Shown here: positions 1-7,804 of the stretch, in pieces
How positions within the stretch are numbered: the first letter of the stretch is position 1
Layout of the letters: every line of letters begins with the position of its first letter
Source: Pseudomonas sp. ISL-84
GTDB taxonomy: Bacteria; Bacillota; Bacilli; Bacillales; Cytobacillaceae
Direction: 5' to 3'
Length of the DNA: 64,000 nucleotides
Assembly (NCBI GenBank): GCA_018613035.1
Contig: JAGGRA010000056.1
Location: 31,661-95,660, forward strand
The notes under the pieces: model-generated
What the model was told of the DNA's origin: nothing
Database searches by the model: none
Seen by the model: the letters and a program-made list of their open reading frames with translations, nothing else
Made by a program: the position numbers and the translations under genes

Positions 1-190
1 TACTATAAGGGGATCATATCAGTTGAGAAGGGCTTTATGATTTCTTATTGAACTAAACCAGCTAATAGTTTGTCAATATTTTTCAATAAAAACTTAAAAT
101 ATCCCATGCTATACTAAAAATATGCATGCCAAATAACCTTCCACTATTCTGTTCTTGGAAGGATTTGTGTTACTTAGTTTAATTTTGATT

Positions 191-1425
191 CTAAGCTATA
201 TCTTGGAAAGTCGTTCTGTGTTTTAAAAGGGCAAATATCCAGTGTAAAAGCTTATTTACACAAGCCATAACAGCTACTTTAAAAGGTTTTCCTTCATCAC
301 GCTTTTTATCATAAAACTCTCGTAATTTCTTATTTCGAGGCATGATTTCATCGCTTGTTTTGCTCTTACGACAGTCACGTATAGCACAACGAACAGCCAT
401 ATATAAGGCGTGACGAAGCCTACTGGATCCTCTTTTTGTGATTCGATTTTTGGTGGCTGTAAACTTACCAGATTCGAATACACTTGGGTCAACTCCAGCG
501 AAAGCTACCAGCTTTTTAGGATCAGTAAATCGATCTATCTCCCCAATTTCTGAAATGATCGTGGCAGCGATCTTTTCTCCTATACCAGGGATAGATTTGA
601 TAATATTATATTCTTCAACTTCTTTTGCGAGGGCATCTATCTCAGACTCTAATTTGGATAGGTGCTCTTTGTATTGAAGAATTAAGTTAATATACATTCC
701 AAGACTTAATATATGACTCTGATAAACCGTCTTTTCAAAAGGATTTCGTTTTGCCGCAGCTTGAGCTCAATAGCTTTTTCATTTGCCCATCTATAAGATC
801 GACTCTTACATAATTCAGCGATTTTATCTGCTAGTGTTTCTTTACTTACCGCTAAAATATCCTCAGATGAGGGAAACTCTGAAAGAGTTAAGAGTGATAC
901 GATTGAATATAAGTCACCAAAAACCCCTCGATATTCGGGGAAGACTTGGTCTAGGATTGCTTGAAATTGTAGCTTCGTTTGGACGAACACCCCAGTAATA
1001 TTCTCGTGTTGTCTTGTAAGGTTCCGAAGGTTTAATAGTTGGACTCCTCGTTTTTTATATGGCTCCAGCTCCTCTTTATAAAACAGTTCACAGAGGTGGT
1101 AAGCATCAACGGCATCTGTTTTTACTTTCCGAAGACTTGAACTTTTAGCCTTATAAGAAATCAGTGGATTAATGATGATCAGTAAATATCCACGGTCCTC
1201 CAAATATTGAACAACAGGGGAATGATAATGTCCTGTTGCTTCTAAAACAATAGGTGGTTTCTGACCAGTTTGTCTCTTTACTTCCTCCAGAAATTCTACA
1301 AGTAAACCAAGACCTTCAACAGTATGCGAAACTTTAAAACTCTTACGGTACGGTTTACCTTTTTGCAAAAATGCTTGAACTTGGCTTTCCCCTTTGGAAA
1401 CATCCAGACCAATGACTGGAATCAT
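191..1425 (-). pseudogene. IS110-family transposase, frameshifted
   Basis: The N-terminal part (706-1425) has the DEDD RuvC-like domain: GLDVSK with the first Asp, VLEATGHYH with the Glu, and KTDAVDAYH with two Asp. The C-terminal part (191-697) has the Transposase_20 domain, with an IPGIGEKIA helix-hairpin-helix and the ESGKFTATKNRITKRGSS segment carrying the serine used by this family. The two parts lie in different frames. The reading frame shifts near 730, at an A-rich stretch, where the upstream part runs out into RRFIRVIY while the other frame reads on as TVYQSHILSLGMYIN. Rejoined length is about 405 residues, normal for the family. I infer the element can no longer move on its own unless the shift is bypassed. 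Confidence 0.85.
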
Positions 1426-1429
1426 TTAT

Positions 1430-1690
1430 AAATCCTCCTCCTAAACTAATGATTTGCCAGTACCCCTAATTCCTCCATGCAGTGTCACAGCTTCGCTTGT
1501 TATACGAGATCTATGTCCCAACCAGCCTCAAACATGTTTCTACAAGTAGGGGGCGAACGGTTTAGCTGACGGGGTCAAAGCCCCACGGGCAGGTACGTTC
1601 TACCCTGGCTACTGATATAATAAGACCAAATAAAAAATGGTCAACCAGAAATATCTGGTGACCTTATAATACGGAGGGCAGGTTAGTTTA
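1430..1690 (-). ncRNA. Candidate IS110 bridge RNA region
   Basis: IS110-group elements transcribe a guide (bridge/seek) RNA from the non-coding end upstream of the transposase. Here that end contains several foldable segments, including a GGGG-TCAAAG-CCCC hairpin near 1580 and an imperfect GGTCACCAGA/TCTGGTTGACC hairpin at about 1638-1663. The boundaries and loops that would pair with donor and target cannot be fixed by eye. Confidence 0.4.
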
Positions 1691-1701
1691 AGTACAATTC
1701 T

Positions 1702-2159
1702 TCATAAAGTTAATGAAAAGCCTTTCTTTCTAAAACAACTAACGCACCGAATCATTTGACTCAATGTGTTAGTTTTATAATTAATTACACCATTCATTTT
1801 CGACACCTTGGCATCGGCTTGGTTCTATTGTGCTTGGATGGCTCTCTTAATACACGAGTTTTCAAGTGGTGTTCACTGTCAGTTCAGCATAATGTTTACT
1901 TTCTTTTTAAAACGTTTGTTGAAATACAAAGATTTAGACATAATAATTCCGATTCTCTTATCTCAATAACAAATTGAGAAGTTTTACTAGAAGGGTTTGC
2001 TGATGGAAAAATTTTATGTGAAAAAGGGTTGACGCGGCAGCTCTTTTTCTTGTTTCACAACGTGGCAGTTTACTTAAGTTGAAGAAGATACTCTCTAAGC
2101 TCGAATATGAGTTCTTTTTCTTTGGGGAAATATCAACATGATTGTTTAACAGAACTAAA
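1702..2159. other. Gene-poor stretch right of the IS
   Basis: No convincing gene is visible. The only longer open frame (about 1756-1977, plus) has no ribosome-binding site and odd composition. It contains one terminator-like hairpin (separate entry). It may be a decayed insertion-sequence or phage remnant, but nothing recognisable remains. Confidence 0.4.
1737..1776 (+). terminator. Rho-independent terminator-like hairpin
   Basis: AACTAACGCA and TGTGTTAGTT form a nearly perfect 10-bp stem with a loop of about 18 bases, followed by TTATAATT on the plus strand. Confidence 0.45.
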
Positions 2160-2190
2160 AAAATAAAGCCGCTATAAGAAGCGGCCTCTA
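2160..2190 (-). terminator. Terminator of the 38-aa gene
   Basis: On the minus strand GCCGC-TTCTTATA-GCGGC is followed by TTTATTTTTTT, directly after the stop codon of the small gene at 2202-2318. Confidence 0.75.
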
Positions 2191-2201
2191 ATTTCTTTAT
2201 T

Positions 2202-2318
2202 TTATTTCTGCAAATCTTTTGAAGCAGGTTCTTTAGGCTGTGGTGGTGATAAACGTTCTAAAGCATCCGCAATTCTTCGCAATTGTTTAACCATTTCTTC
2301 GGATTGTTGATCGTTCAT
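2202..2318 (-). CDS. Hypothetical 38-aa protein
   Basis: A short gene reading MNDQQSEEMVKQLRRIADA, ending with a Pro-rich tail and KDLQK. GGAGG lies 12 bases upstream of the ATG and a good terminator follows the stop, so it looks like a real monocistronic unit. It is predicted to be one amphipathic helix followed by a disordered tail. I know of similar short coiled-coil orphans in bacilli but cannot give a function. Confidence 0.6.
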   Translation of the reverse strand: MNDQQSEEMVKQLRRIADALERLSPPQPKEPASKDLQK

Positions 2319-2675
2319 ACCCGTTTACTTCCTCCCCAAGTCGTTCAGACTTAAAGTAACTATAACATAAACCTACTTATTTTAAACGCTCTGTTAAAGA
2401 GGATGTATTAAATAAATATTGCTATATAAAGATGTAAAGAGGTATATCAAATCTTATGTAACTGATTATTATTGTTTGTGGAAATTCTTATTAAGCAAAA
2501 GGGGCATATTAGTGGAACAAGACTCCATGTGCAAGAAACGTCAAAACGTAAGAATCAACTGCTTTAAATTAGGTTTATAAGGGATGAGATTGTTGAATTT
2601 GGTGGCAAACTAATAGAATAAGGAAGTTTGCAAAGACTAAATCCCTTTAAAAACCAGGTAAAGTAGGAGTAAATA
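2319..2675. other. Intergenic, no gene seen
   Basis: AT-rich with many stops in all frames. It presumably carries the divergent promoters of the flanking small genes. The ribosome-binding site TAGGAG of the next gene lies at its right edge. Confidence 0.4.
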
Positions 2676-3122
2676 ATGAGTATAGAGATGAAAAAAGAGC
2701 ATCTTATCCAGTATGGTTTAAAAGTGTTTGAAGAAATTGGGGCTGACGAAATTTGCAGTATCTGTATTAGAAGTGGAAATTCTTGTTGTCAGGGATGTGA
2801 ATTTTTGAAGGATAAGGAAGGTTGTCAAAAAAGGAACACATCTTGTACTGCATGGTTATGCGGCTTACAAAAACATTATTTTAAAAATATTGGGTTATTG
2901 GATGATTGGGAAAAATTCTGGACAGAAATTCCAGGGAAATTACACCGTGGAGATGTAACTCCTGATTGTGTAAAAGTGAATACATTCCTTAAAGTTAAAC
3001 ACCTAAATAAAAACCCAGGAAAGTTAATGGCTGATACTTTCAAAACTTTTGTGAAAGATGGTGGTAACTTAGAAAAATTAGAGAGAAATTTACAACACGA
3101 TTTTGTTATGGAAAAACTATAA
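2676..3122 (+). CDS. Cysteine-rich protein of unknown function
   Basis: 148 residues, preceded by TAGGAG with good spacing and followed by a terminator at 3240. The first half is unusually rich in cysteine (CSICIRSGNSCCQGCEF, then CQKRNTSCTAWLCG). The spacing suggests metal binding, for example zinc or an iron-sulfur cluster. The second half is Lys-rich and helical. There is no signal peptide or membrane segment. I do not recognise a characterised family, so only a metal-binding cytosolic protein can be inferred. It sits alone among small orphan genes between the IS and the prophage. Confidence 0.7.
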   Translation: MSIEMKKEHLIQYGLKVFEEIGADEICSICIRSGNSCCQGCEFLKDKEGCQKRNTSCTAWLCGLQKHYFKNIGLLDDWEKFWTEIPGKLHRGDVTPDCVKVNTFLKVKHLNKNPGKLMADTFKTFVKDGGNLEKLERNLQHDFVMEKL

Positions 3123-3237
3123 ATATCTACTGCTTGTAATCGTTTTAGGAAAAAAAAGAAAATTGCAGCACATAGAAATTGAATAGGGCTGGAAATTCAT
3201 TAGATGTATTGGTATAAATTAAAAATGATTATATTAT

Positions 3238-3272
3238 GGTTAAAAGGCTGTTGAGACAGCCTTCTTTTTTAT
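3238..3272 (+). terminator. Terminator after the Cys-rich gene
   Basis: AAGGCTGT-TGAG-ACAGCCTT followed by CTTTTTTATT. Confidence 0.85.
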
Positions 3273-3348
3273 TCGTTACGAAATTGATTGTTAAAGACTT
3301 GGTACGGTATGTCGTATTGTTGTGATTTATCGAATAATGCAGTACTGG

Positions 3349-3573
3349 TTATTCTGAAGCATACTTAATTATGCCATGTAAATAAACGGAGTATTCTCGC
3401 TGTATGCATTCTCTTAACTTGATTTTTCCTTCATTTTCTAATTCTGCAACTAATTCTTCAATCTTTTTATCATCTTGTTTTGCAGTCTTTGGAATCTCTG
3501 TCGCAAACAAATTACCTCGACTGGAATTGCGTAGATTTTTTAATAAATCAGCTTTATTTAATACATTCAGCAT
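3349..3573 (-). CDS. Hypothetical 74-aa protein
   Basis: Starts at an ATG 7 bases after AAGGAGG, a near-ideal site, so it is very likely translated. The sequence is charged and helical (KKIEELVAELENEGKIKLRE) with a look of a small winged-helix or helix-turn-helix fold (helix, then a short strand-rich tail ending SVYLHGIIKYASE), but no family is recognised. It has the same orientation as the 49-aa gene on its right; the terminator of that gene separates them, so they are probably not one operon. Confidence 0.6.
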   Translation of the reverse strand: MLNVLNKADLLKNLRNSSRGNLFATEIPKTAKQDDKKIEELVAELENEGKIKLRECIQREYSVYLHGIIKYASE

Positions 3574-3607
3574 AAATCATTCCTCCTTGGTTCTTTCGAG
3601 TAGGTGT

Positions 3608-3641
3608 TAAAAAAAGCGTTAATCAGACATACTGACTAACG
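3608..3641 (-). terminator. Terminator overlapping the end of the 49-aa gene
   Basis: On the minus strand GCGTTAGTCAG-TATGT-CTGATTAACGC is followed by a T-run. The 3' arm contains the stop codon of the small gene. Confidence 0.75.
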
Positions 3642-3768
3642 CTTTGCGAAGTAAAAAATATCTTGTTGGATGCTGCTCCGGAACTTGGTTATCGCTACAG
3701 TTATTAAGTTCAATTAGTAAACGTCCAAGTTCTTTAATAAATAGTAAGCATTCAAATTCACTTACCAT
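3619..3768 (-). CDS. Hypothetical 49-aa protein
   Basis: ATG with GGGAG 8 bases upstream. The protein begins MVSEFECLLFIKELGRLLIE and ends RKALVSMSD. It is helical, without a membrane segment, and its stop codon lies inside a terminator hairpin, a compact arrangement that argues for a real gene. Function unknown. Confidence 0.55.
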   Translation of the reverse strand: MVSEFECLLFIKELGRLLIELNNCSDNQVPEQHPTRYFLLRKALVSMSD

Positions 3769-3983
3769 AGCGTACTCTCCCTTACATAGGATAAAACACT
3801 ATGTCAACAAAGACTATCACAGTCTTCATATATATACGATCGAGTAATCTAACTAAAACATAAAAAAGCTGTGGAAATACAATAGCAAATTTGACATACG
3901 CGGGAAAATTAACCTTCCCTTTATTGGTAATCCGACACGATTCATATTGTTTTTGCTTTTATTGATTTTTTAAGAAAAAGTAG

Positions 3984-4013
3984 TTGACACTGAAAATAAA
4001 TTTATGATATTAT
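3984..4013 (+). promoter_or_regulatory. SigA-type promoter of the CarD-like gene
   Basis: TTGACA, an 18-base spacer, then TATTAT, about 70 bases upstream of the chosen TTG start. Confidence 0.65.
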
Positions 4014-4081
4014 TAAAAATTTGATAAAAAATAATATATGTGTTAAGGTTAAGAAGGTTACCATATATGGAGGTGGATTAT

Positions 4082-4543
4082 TTGTTTCAAATTGGCGATA
4101 ACATTGTTTATCCAATGCACGGAGTAGGTATAATTAAAACCATAGAAGAAAAGGAAATCTCAGGGGAAAAACAACAGTATTATGTCATAAAAATGTTAAT
4201 CGGTAATATGCAGGTCATGATTCCTACGGGTAAAATATTGAGTTCAGGTATACGCCCTGTTACTGACATAATTGAATTAAAACACATCATAAACATTTTT
4301 CATCATGGAGAATCAGCTAGATTACTGCCGTGGAAACAAAGGTATAAAGTGAACACGGACAAAATAAAAACGGGTAAAATACAAGAATGTACTGAAGTTG
4401 TACGTGATTTAATGCGTATGAAGAAAGAAAAAGCACTTAATACAAGCGAAAAAAAAATGTTAGATAATGCACATGAATTTTTGATTAGTGAACTGGGATT
4501 AATTAAAGGCATTACTGAAAATCAAATAAAAAGTTTCTGTTAA
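4082..4543 (+). CDS. CarD-family transcriptional regulator (YdeB-like)
   Basis: 153 residues from a TTG codon 8 bases after GGAGG; the ATGs further upstream lie at or before this ribosome-binding site and are rejected. The N-terminus (FQIGDNIVYPMHGVGII) is the CarD/TRCF RNA-polymerase-interacting Tudor-like domain, about residues 1-60. A helical C-terminal domain follows (RDLMRMKKEKALNTSEKKML), which in CarD contacts promoter DNA. Members bind the RNA polymerase beta subunit and modulate promoter opening. The length matches the usual 150-165 residues. It has its own SigA promoter and is not in an operon. Its location beside the prophage makes it possibly accessory rather than the sole copy of the cell. 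Confidence 0.85.
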   Translation: MFQIGDNIVYPMHGVGIIKTIEEKEISGEKQQYYVIKMLIGNMQVMIPTGKILSSGIRPVTDIIELKHIINIFHHGESARLLPWKQRYKVNTDKIKTGKIQECTEVVRDLMRMKKEKALNTSEKKMLDNAHEFLISELGLIKGITENQIKSFC

Positions 4544-4976
4544 GGTTAATTTAAGATAATATTACATCTCCCGAAAATATCCTGAATTTTTTTGGGAATA
4601 TGTTTATTATTAAAAGTAAATCTTTTTAAAGACATTCAACTTCTCCAACTAACTTTTAGAGCATTAACCTCTTTTGTTATTTCTACAATCTAACCCATTT
4701 TTATTATTTAAATTTCCGTTACGAACCTTTGAAGTTTCATCAAACAACTCGATAAATAGTCACTTGATTTTTGCAATCCTGATTCACACTGGCACGGACA
4801 AGGAGCCGTAAGGATGAAAGAGAGGTAGGGCTTTCATTGTTTTAGGTATACAATATATTATTTAAGTCATTATTTCTAGAAGAAAAAACAATCAATCTCA
4901 CTTCTATCTTTAAGAATTTTTTACATCTACTTGGACAGTGAAAAAACGAATTGGTAACACCAAATTGTCAACTACA

Positions 4977-5012
4977 AAAATGGTTTCCAGACCAGGAAAT
5001 CATTTTTTATTT
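4977..5012 (+). terminator. Terminator-like hairpin
   Basis: AAATGGTTTCC and GGAAATCATTT pair around AGACCA and are followed by TTTATTTTATTT. No intact gene lies just upstream, so it may be a relic. Confidence 0.45.
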
Positions 5013-5299
5013 TATTTACATAACAATAGTAAAGATTACTGATGATGGTTTTAAATCCTTTGATGAAGGGCAAATTGAAATCTCTTTAATCTTTCATTAT
5101 TAGTATAAAAATAAACGTGATTCTTACAATTGTTAAATGATTAAAATTTGTTTATTAATGAACAAATCTAATAAAATTGTCCATTATCTATGTGAAATAA
5201 TTTATGTATGTAGTTGAACAGGATGGGAATACCTTTTAGCTCATGTTTTGCAGAACATAGTGGATTATGGTGTAGAGGAATATATAGTTACAAAATCAG

Positions 5300-5330
5300 A
5301 TTGTGAAAGAATGTACTTAAGCTAACGGGT
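5300..5330 (+). repeat. 31-base direct repeat, left copy
   Basis: Matches 6012-6042 at 26 of 31 positions. The shared core is ACTTAARCTAAYGGGT. Each copy is followed by a terminator-like hairpin (here GGTTGCC...GGTAGCC then TTTTTC). The two copies bracket the membrane-protein gene at 5467. Confidence 0.6.
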
Positions 5331-5466
5331 AGTTATCCTTTAAGAATTGGTTGCCAAAAACGGTAGCCTTTTTCTTATTGAGGCGAAGGTACAGGTTTGT
5401 AAAGTAATCGTACACATCTGGATTAATTGTTAAAAAATACATATCATAAACAATGGAGGTGGTATA

Positions 5467-5943
5467 ATGAAAAACTCAAAATCATTTTATTTAGCTTTGT
5501 TAATTTTACCCTGGCTAACAGTGCCATTATTAGGTAGAAATTCATTTAAAAAATATCTTCCAGCAGCAATATTTATGAGTACATTTACAGAAGCAATAGA
5601 TTTATTTGGGGAAAAGAAAAAATGGTGGCGATTTTATAAAGGAATACCACCTTTAGATAGTATGAACTTTTTTAATTTTGGTCCTTACATTGTTTCAAGT
5701 CTTTGGATATTAAAATTGACTTATGGGAAATTTCCAATTTATTTAATTTCTAATACGATACTTCACATTTGTTTTATCTATTTAGGGGGTGTAAAACTTG
5801 TAAACCGTTATAAAATATTTTCTTTAGAAAAATTAACCAAATTCCAATACTTAATAATCGACTTCTTAAGGGCATTATTACTTTATAGTTATCAATACAT
5901 CATTGATTTCAGCCATAGTAAAAAAAGACATTCTAACAAATAA
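5467..5943 (+). CDS. Small multi-pass membrane protein, unknown function
   Basis: 158 residues from an ATG after GGAGGTGGTATA. Three to four hydrophobic segments are visible: residues about 8-22 (YLALLILPWLTVPLLG), 75-90, 95-112 (LISNTILHICFIYLGG) and 128-145. Charged, aromatic stretches between them (FGEKKKWWRFYKGIPP) resemble uncharacterised membrane proteins common in bacilli. No catalytic motif is evident. It stands alone between two copies of a direct repeat. Confidence 0.7.
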   Translation: MKNSKSFYLALLILPWLTVPLLGRNSFKKYLPAAIFMSTFTEAIDLFGEKKKWWRFYKGIPPLDSMNFFNFGPYIVSSLWILKLTYGKFPIYLISNTILHICFIYLGGVKLVNRYKIFSLEKLTKFQYLIIDFLRALLLYSYQYIIDFSHSKKRHSNK

Positions 5944-6011
5944 GCAAATTGTATAACGAATTTGTAAAAATTTTCAAGCAAAACACTATTCATATCCTTT
6001 TTATATTGCAA

Positions 6012-6042
6012 ATTGTGAAGGAATTCACTTAAACTAATGGGT
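6012..6042 (+). repeat. 31-base direct repeat, right copy
   Basis: Second copy of the repeat at 5300-5330, followed about 30 bases later by a strong terminator. Confidence 0.6.
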
Positions 6043-6067
6043 GCGTTTCTTCAATTAGAGAGTAAAA

Positions 6068-6103
6068 ATTAAGCCCTCCACTAAAGAAGGGCTATTTTTA
6101 TTT
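6068..6103 (+). terminator. Terminator right of the repeat
   Basis: AGCCCT and AGGGCT stem with a loop of about 10 bases, followed by ATTTTTATTT. It also marks the boundary facing the oppositely transcribed phage lysis genes. Confidence 0.75.
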
Positions 6104-6119
6104 AGGGTATGCCATATGT

Positions 6120-6809
6120 TTATTTCACTCGAAGTACTTGTCCTACGTAGATAATATAATTATCATCAAGGTTGTTCCAGTCTTTAATCTGCTGGATCGT
6201 ACTACCATATGTCCTACTCAGTGAATAAACTGTATCACCAGAAACAACTGTGTGATAAACAGCTGCATTTTTCTTTGGAAGATTAAAGCTTTTAACAATT
6301 CCATTTACATGGCCCCGTACCAGATTTTCAATAAATGTATTAGATTTTAATTTAGCTGCATCATTGGCATTGTCTATAAAGCCATTTTCCGTTAAAAGTG
6401 CTGGCATCCTTGTTTCCCGTAGCACATGGAAATTGGCTTGCTTTTTACCACGATCATAGAAATCAACCAACTTAATTAATTCAGCATGAATATTGTTCTG
6501 ATATGTGGTTGTAGGTACCCCTACTCCAGGATAAACGTAGTCTTCATAGCCAGTTCCCCCACCGGCATTAATATGGACTGACAGGAAGAAATCAGCTCCC
6601 CATGCATTAGCAGCGTTAGTACGTTCTGTTAAGGAAACCGTTTGATCTCCTGTCCTGCTCATACGAATTGAAACATTATCATATTCAAGGGTTAGGATAT
6701 CTTTTATGCGTGTTGCAATTTGGAGTGTTATATTTTTCTCCTGAAGTCCATTTCCTACTGCACCTGGATCTGTACCACCATGGCCTGGATCAATAAATAC
6801 TTTTACCAT
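6120..6809 (-). CDS. Phage endolysin: N-acetylmuramoyl-L-alanine amidase with LysM
   Basis: 229 residues. An Amidase_3 domain (about 1-175) cuts the bond between muramic acid and the stem peptide. Zinc ligands are visible: H10 in DPGHGG, E24, H79 in SVHIN, and catalytic E141 in LLTENGF. A C-terminal LysM motif (about 185-229, YHTVVSGDTVYSLSRTYGS) anchors it to peptidoglycan. A GTG three codons upstream overlaps the AGAGGTG ribosome-binding site, so the ATG at 6809 is preferred. No signal peptide, as expected for a holin-released endolysin. It is last in the XhlA-holin-amidase lysis cassette. Confidence 0.93.
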   Translation of the reverse strand: MVKVFIDPGHGGTDPGAVGNGLQEKNITLQIATRIKDILTLEYDNVSIRMSRTGDQTVSLTERTNAANAWGADFFLSVHINAGGGTGYEDYVYPGVGVPTTTYQNNIHAELIKLVDFYDRGKKQANFHVLRETRMPALLTENGFIDNANDAAKLKSNTFIENLVRGHVNGIVKSFNLPKKNAAVYHTVVSGDTVYSLSRTYGSTIQQIKDWNNLDDNYIIYVGQVLRVK

Positions 6810-6931
6810 GTTAATCACCTCTAATAATATTTTTACTCCAATGAAAATAAACTACATGTATTACCGCTCTTGCCCGTTACAAAACCATCACCCCTTTCAA
6901 TACATAAGAACAAGCCACCCAATTGGGCAGC

Positions 6932-7183
6932 TTATTTCTTAATCAATCCTTGTGCTTGTAGCGCCTTTTTCTGCTGTTGTGCTTTTCTGCTTGCATATGT
7001 GTTCTTCCATACTGTCCAAGCATTTACTGCAATGAAAATAGTCAACAAAATGAAATTAGCAATATCGCTGGCAAAGGGAGTTATGTCCACACTGAAAACA
7101 GCCTTTAATCCTAGGGCAAATAAAGAAAGCCACCCGCTTAAAAGGATGGCCCAGTCTTTCCATGTTTTCGGTTGTTCGTACAT
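6932..7183 (-). CDS. Phage holin
   Basis: 83 residues: short polar N-terminus (MYEQPKTWKDWAILLSG), two hydrophobic segments (about 10-30 and 38-58, ANFILLTIFIAVNAW) and a basic, Gln/Lys-rich tail (SRKAQQQKKALQAQG). This layout matches small two-TM holins of the XhlB/SPP1 type. It lies 1 base from the XhlA gene and upstream of the endolysin, so it is the pore-forming member of the lysis cassette. Confidence 0.85.
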   Translation of the reverse strand: MYEQPKTWKDWAILLSGWLSLFALGLKAVFSVDITPFASDIANFILLTIFIAVNAWTVWKNTYASRKAQQQKKALQAQGLIKK

Positions 7184-7184
7184 T

Positions 7185-7454
7185 TTAAGCTCCTCCTTTA
7201 AATACTGTAAAAATGATTGCTATACCGCCGCCAATTATAGCTGTGAAAACGGACATAATAATGGCGTTTGTAATTGTTCTTTTTAGCCATTTAGTATCTT
7301 CTTTAATTTCTTTTAGATCACCTTGGATATTCTGGATTATTTGGTCTTGCAAGAGTGTTTTATCCTGTAGCCGGCGAATATCACCTTTCATTTCTTCAAT
7401 GTCTTTTTTCACAGATGTCTTCCATAAATCCATTGTTTCCGCCTCTTGTCTCAC
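7185..7454 (-). CDS. xhlA: XhlA-family hemolysin-like lysis protein
   Basis: 89 residues from a GTG 7 bases after GGAGGG. A coiled-coil N-terminal half (DIEEMKGDIRRLQDKTLLQD) leads to WLKR and one C-terminal membrane segment (about 62-85). This is the XhlA arrangement known from PBSX, where XhlA and the holin XhlB act with the amidase in host lysis. First gene of the lysis cassette, separated from the tail genes by a terminator. Confidence 0.9.
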   Translation of the reverse strand: MRQEAETMDLWKTSVKKDIEEMKGDIRRLQDKTLLQDQIIQNIQGDLKEIKEDTKWLKRTITNAIIMSVFTAIIGGGIAIIFTVFKGGA

Positions 7455-7475
7455 CTACAATCCCTCCTTTAAAGC

Positions 7476-7504
7476 AAAAGAAAAAAGACCCTATTCAGGT
7501 CTTA
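7476..7504 (-). terminator. Terminator between tail and lysis genes
   Basis: On the minus strand AGACCTGAATAGGGTCT is followed by TTTTTTCTTTT. It overlaps the last codons of the 99-aa gene and could uncouple lysis-gene levels from the structural operon. Confidence 0.75.
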
Positions 7505-7794
7505 AAATCTTCTCGAATCTCCCGAATTAATAAACGTAAATAATATCGTTGAATTTCCTCATTAAGAGGTAATTCTCCCGTTTTAAACGGCTCGTCAGTG
7601 TCATTAACAGGGATATTCATGTTGAAAACTTCAATACTTTTGCACTCGGAATTTGGGCATTCCACAACTAGATTTTCAAACTGATTAAATTCAGGAAGAA
7701 ACTTTTGAACTTTTCCCGTAACATCAATAGTGTTCTCAAATCCACAGTGTCCGCAAATATTAATTAACTGATTACTTATCATTTCTTTTATCAT
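7495..7794 (-). CDS. Phage protein with two CxxC-type metal motifs
   Basis: 99 residues from the ATG preceded by AAGGGGAG. A zinc-ribbon-like arrangement is seen: CGHCGFEN near residue 16 and CPNSEC near residue 48. The C-terminal part is helical (LNEEIQRYYLRLLIREIRED). It lies just downstream of the tail-tip gene and before the lysis cassette. Exact role unknown. Confidence 0.7.
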   Translation of the reverse strand: MIKEMISNQLINICGHCGFENTIDVTGKVQKFLPEFNQFENLVVECPNSECKSIEVFNMNIPVNDTDEPFKTGELPLNEEIQRYYLRLLIREIREDFKT

Positions 7795-7804
7795 ATGACT
7801 CCCC

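Larger units (their letters stand above)
174..1701 (-). mobile_element. IS110-family insertion sequence, inactivated
   Basis: A frameshifted DEDD transposase gene (191-1425) is followed by almost no downstream end and preceded by about 270 bp of structured non-coding DNA, the layout of the IS110 group, which lacks terminal inverted repeats. The same spaced word, TTAGTTTAA-N5-ATTCT, lies at 174-192 and again at 1683-1701, which I take as the likely element edges or duplicated target/core sequence. The exact ends are inferred. Confidence 0.65.
4544..5466. other. Long AT-rich intergenic region
   Basis: More than 900 bases without a supportable gene. It contains a hairpin with a T-run (4977-5012), a second AT-rich inverted repeat near 5140-5165, and the first copy of a 31-base repeat (5300-5330). 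It looks like decayed accessory DNA. Confidence 0.5.

Noticed and set aside
1756..1977. A 73-codon open frame right of the IS.
   Set aside because: No ribosome-binding site, starts inside a terminator-like hairpin and has no family features.
4741..4830. Possible second copy of the tRNA 3' end (attL) around CCTGATTCACACTGGCAC.
   Set aside because: Only scattered matches to the tRNA-Val 3' end, with no continuous identity and no T-loop sequence; likely chance.
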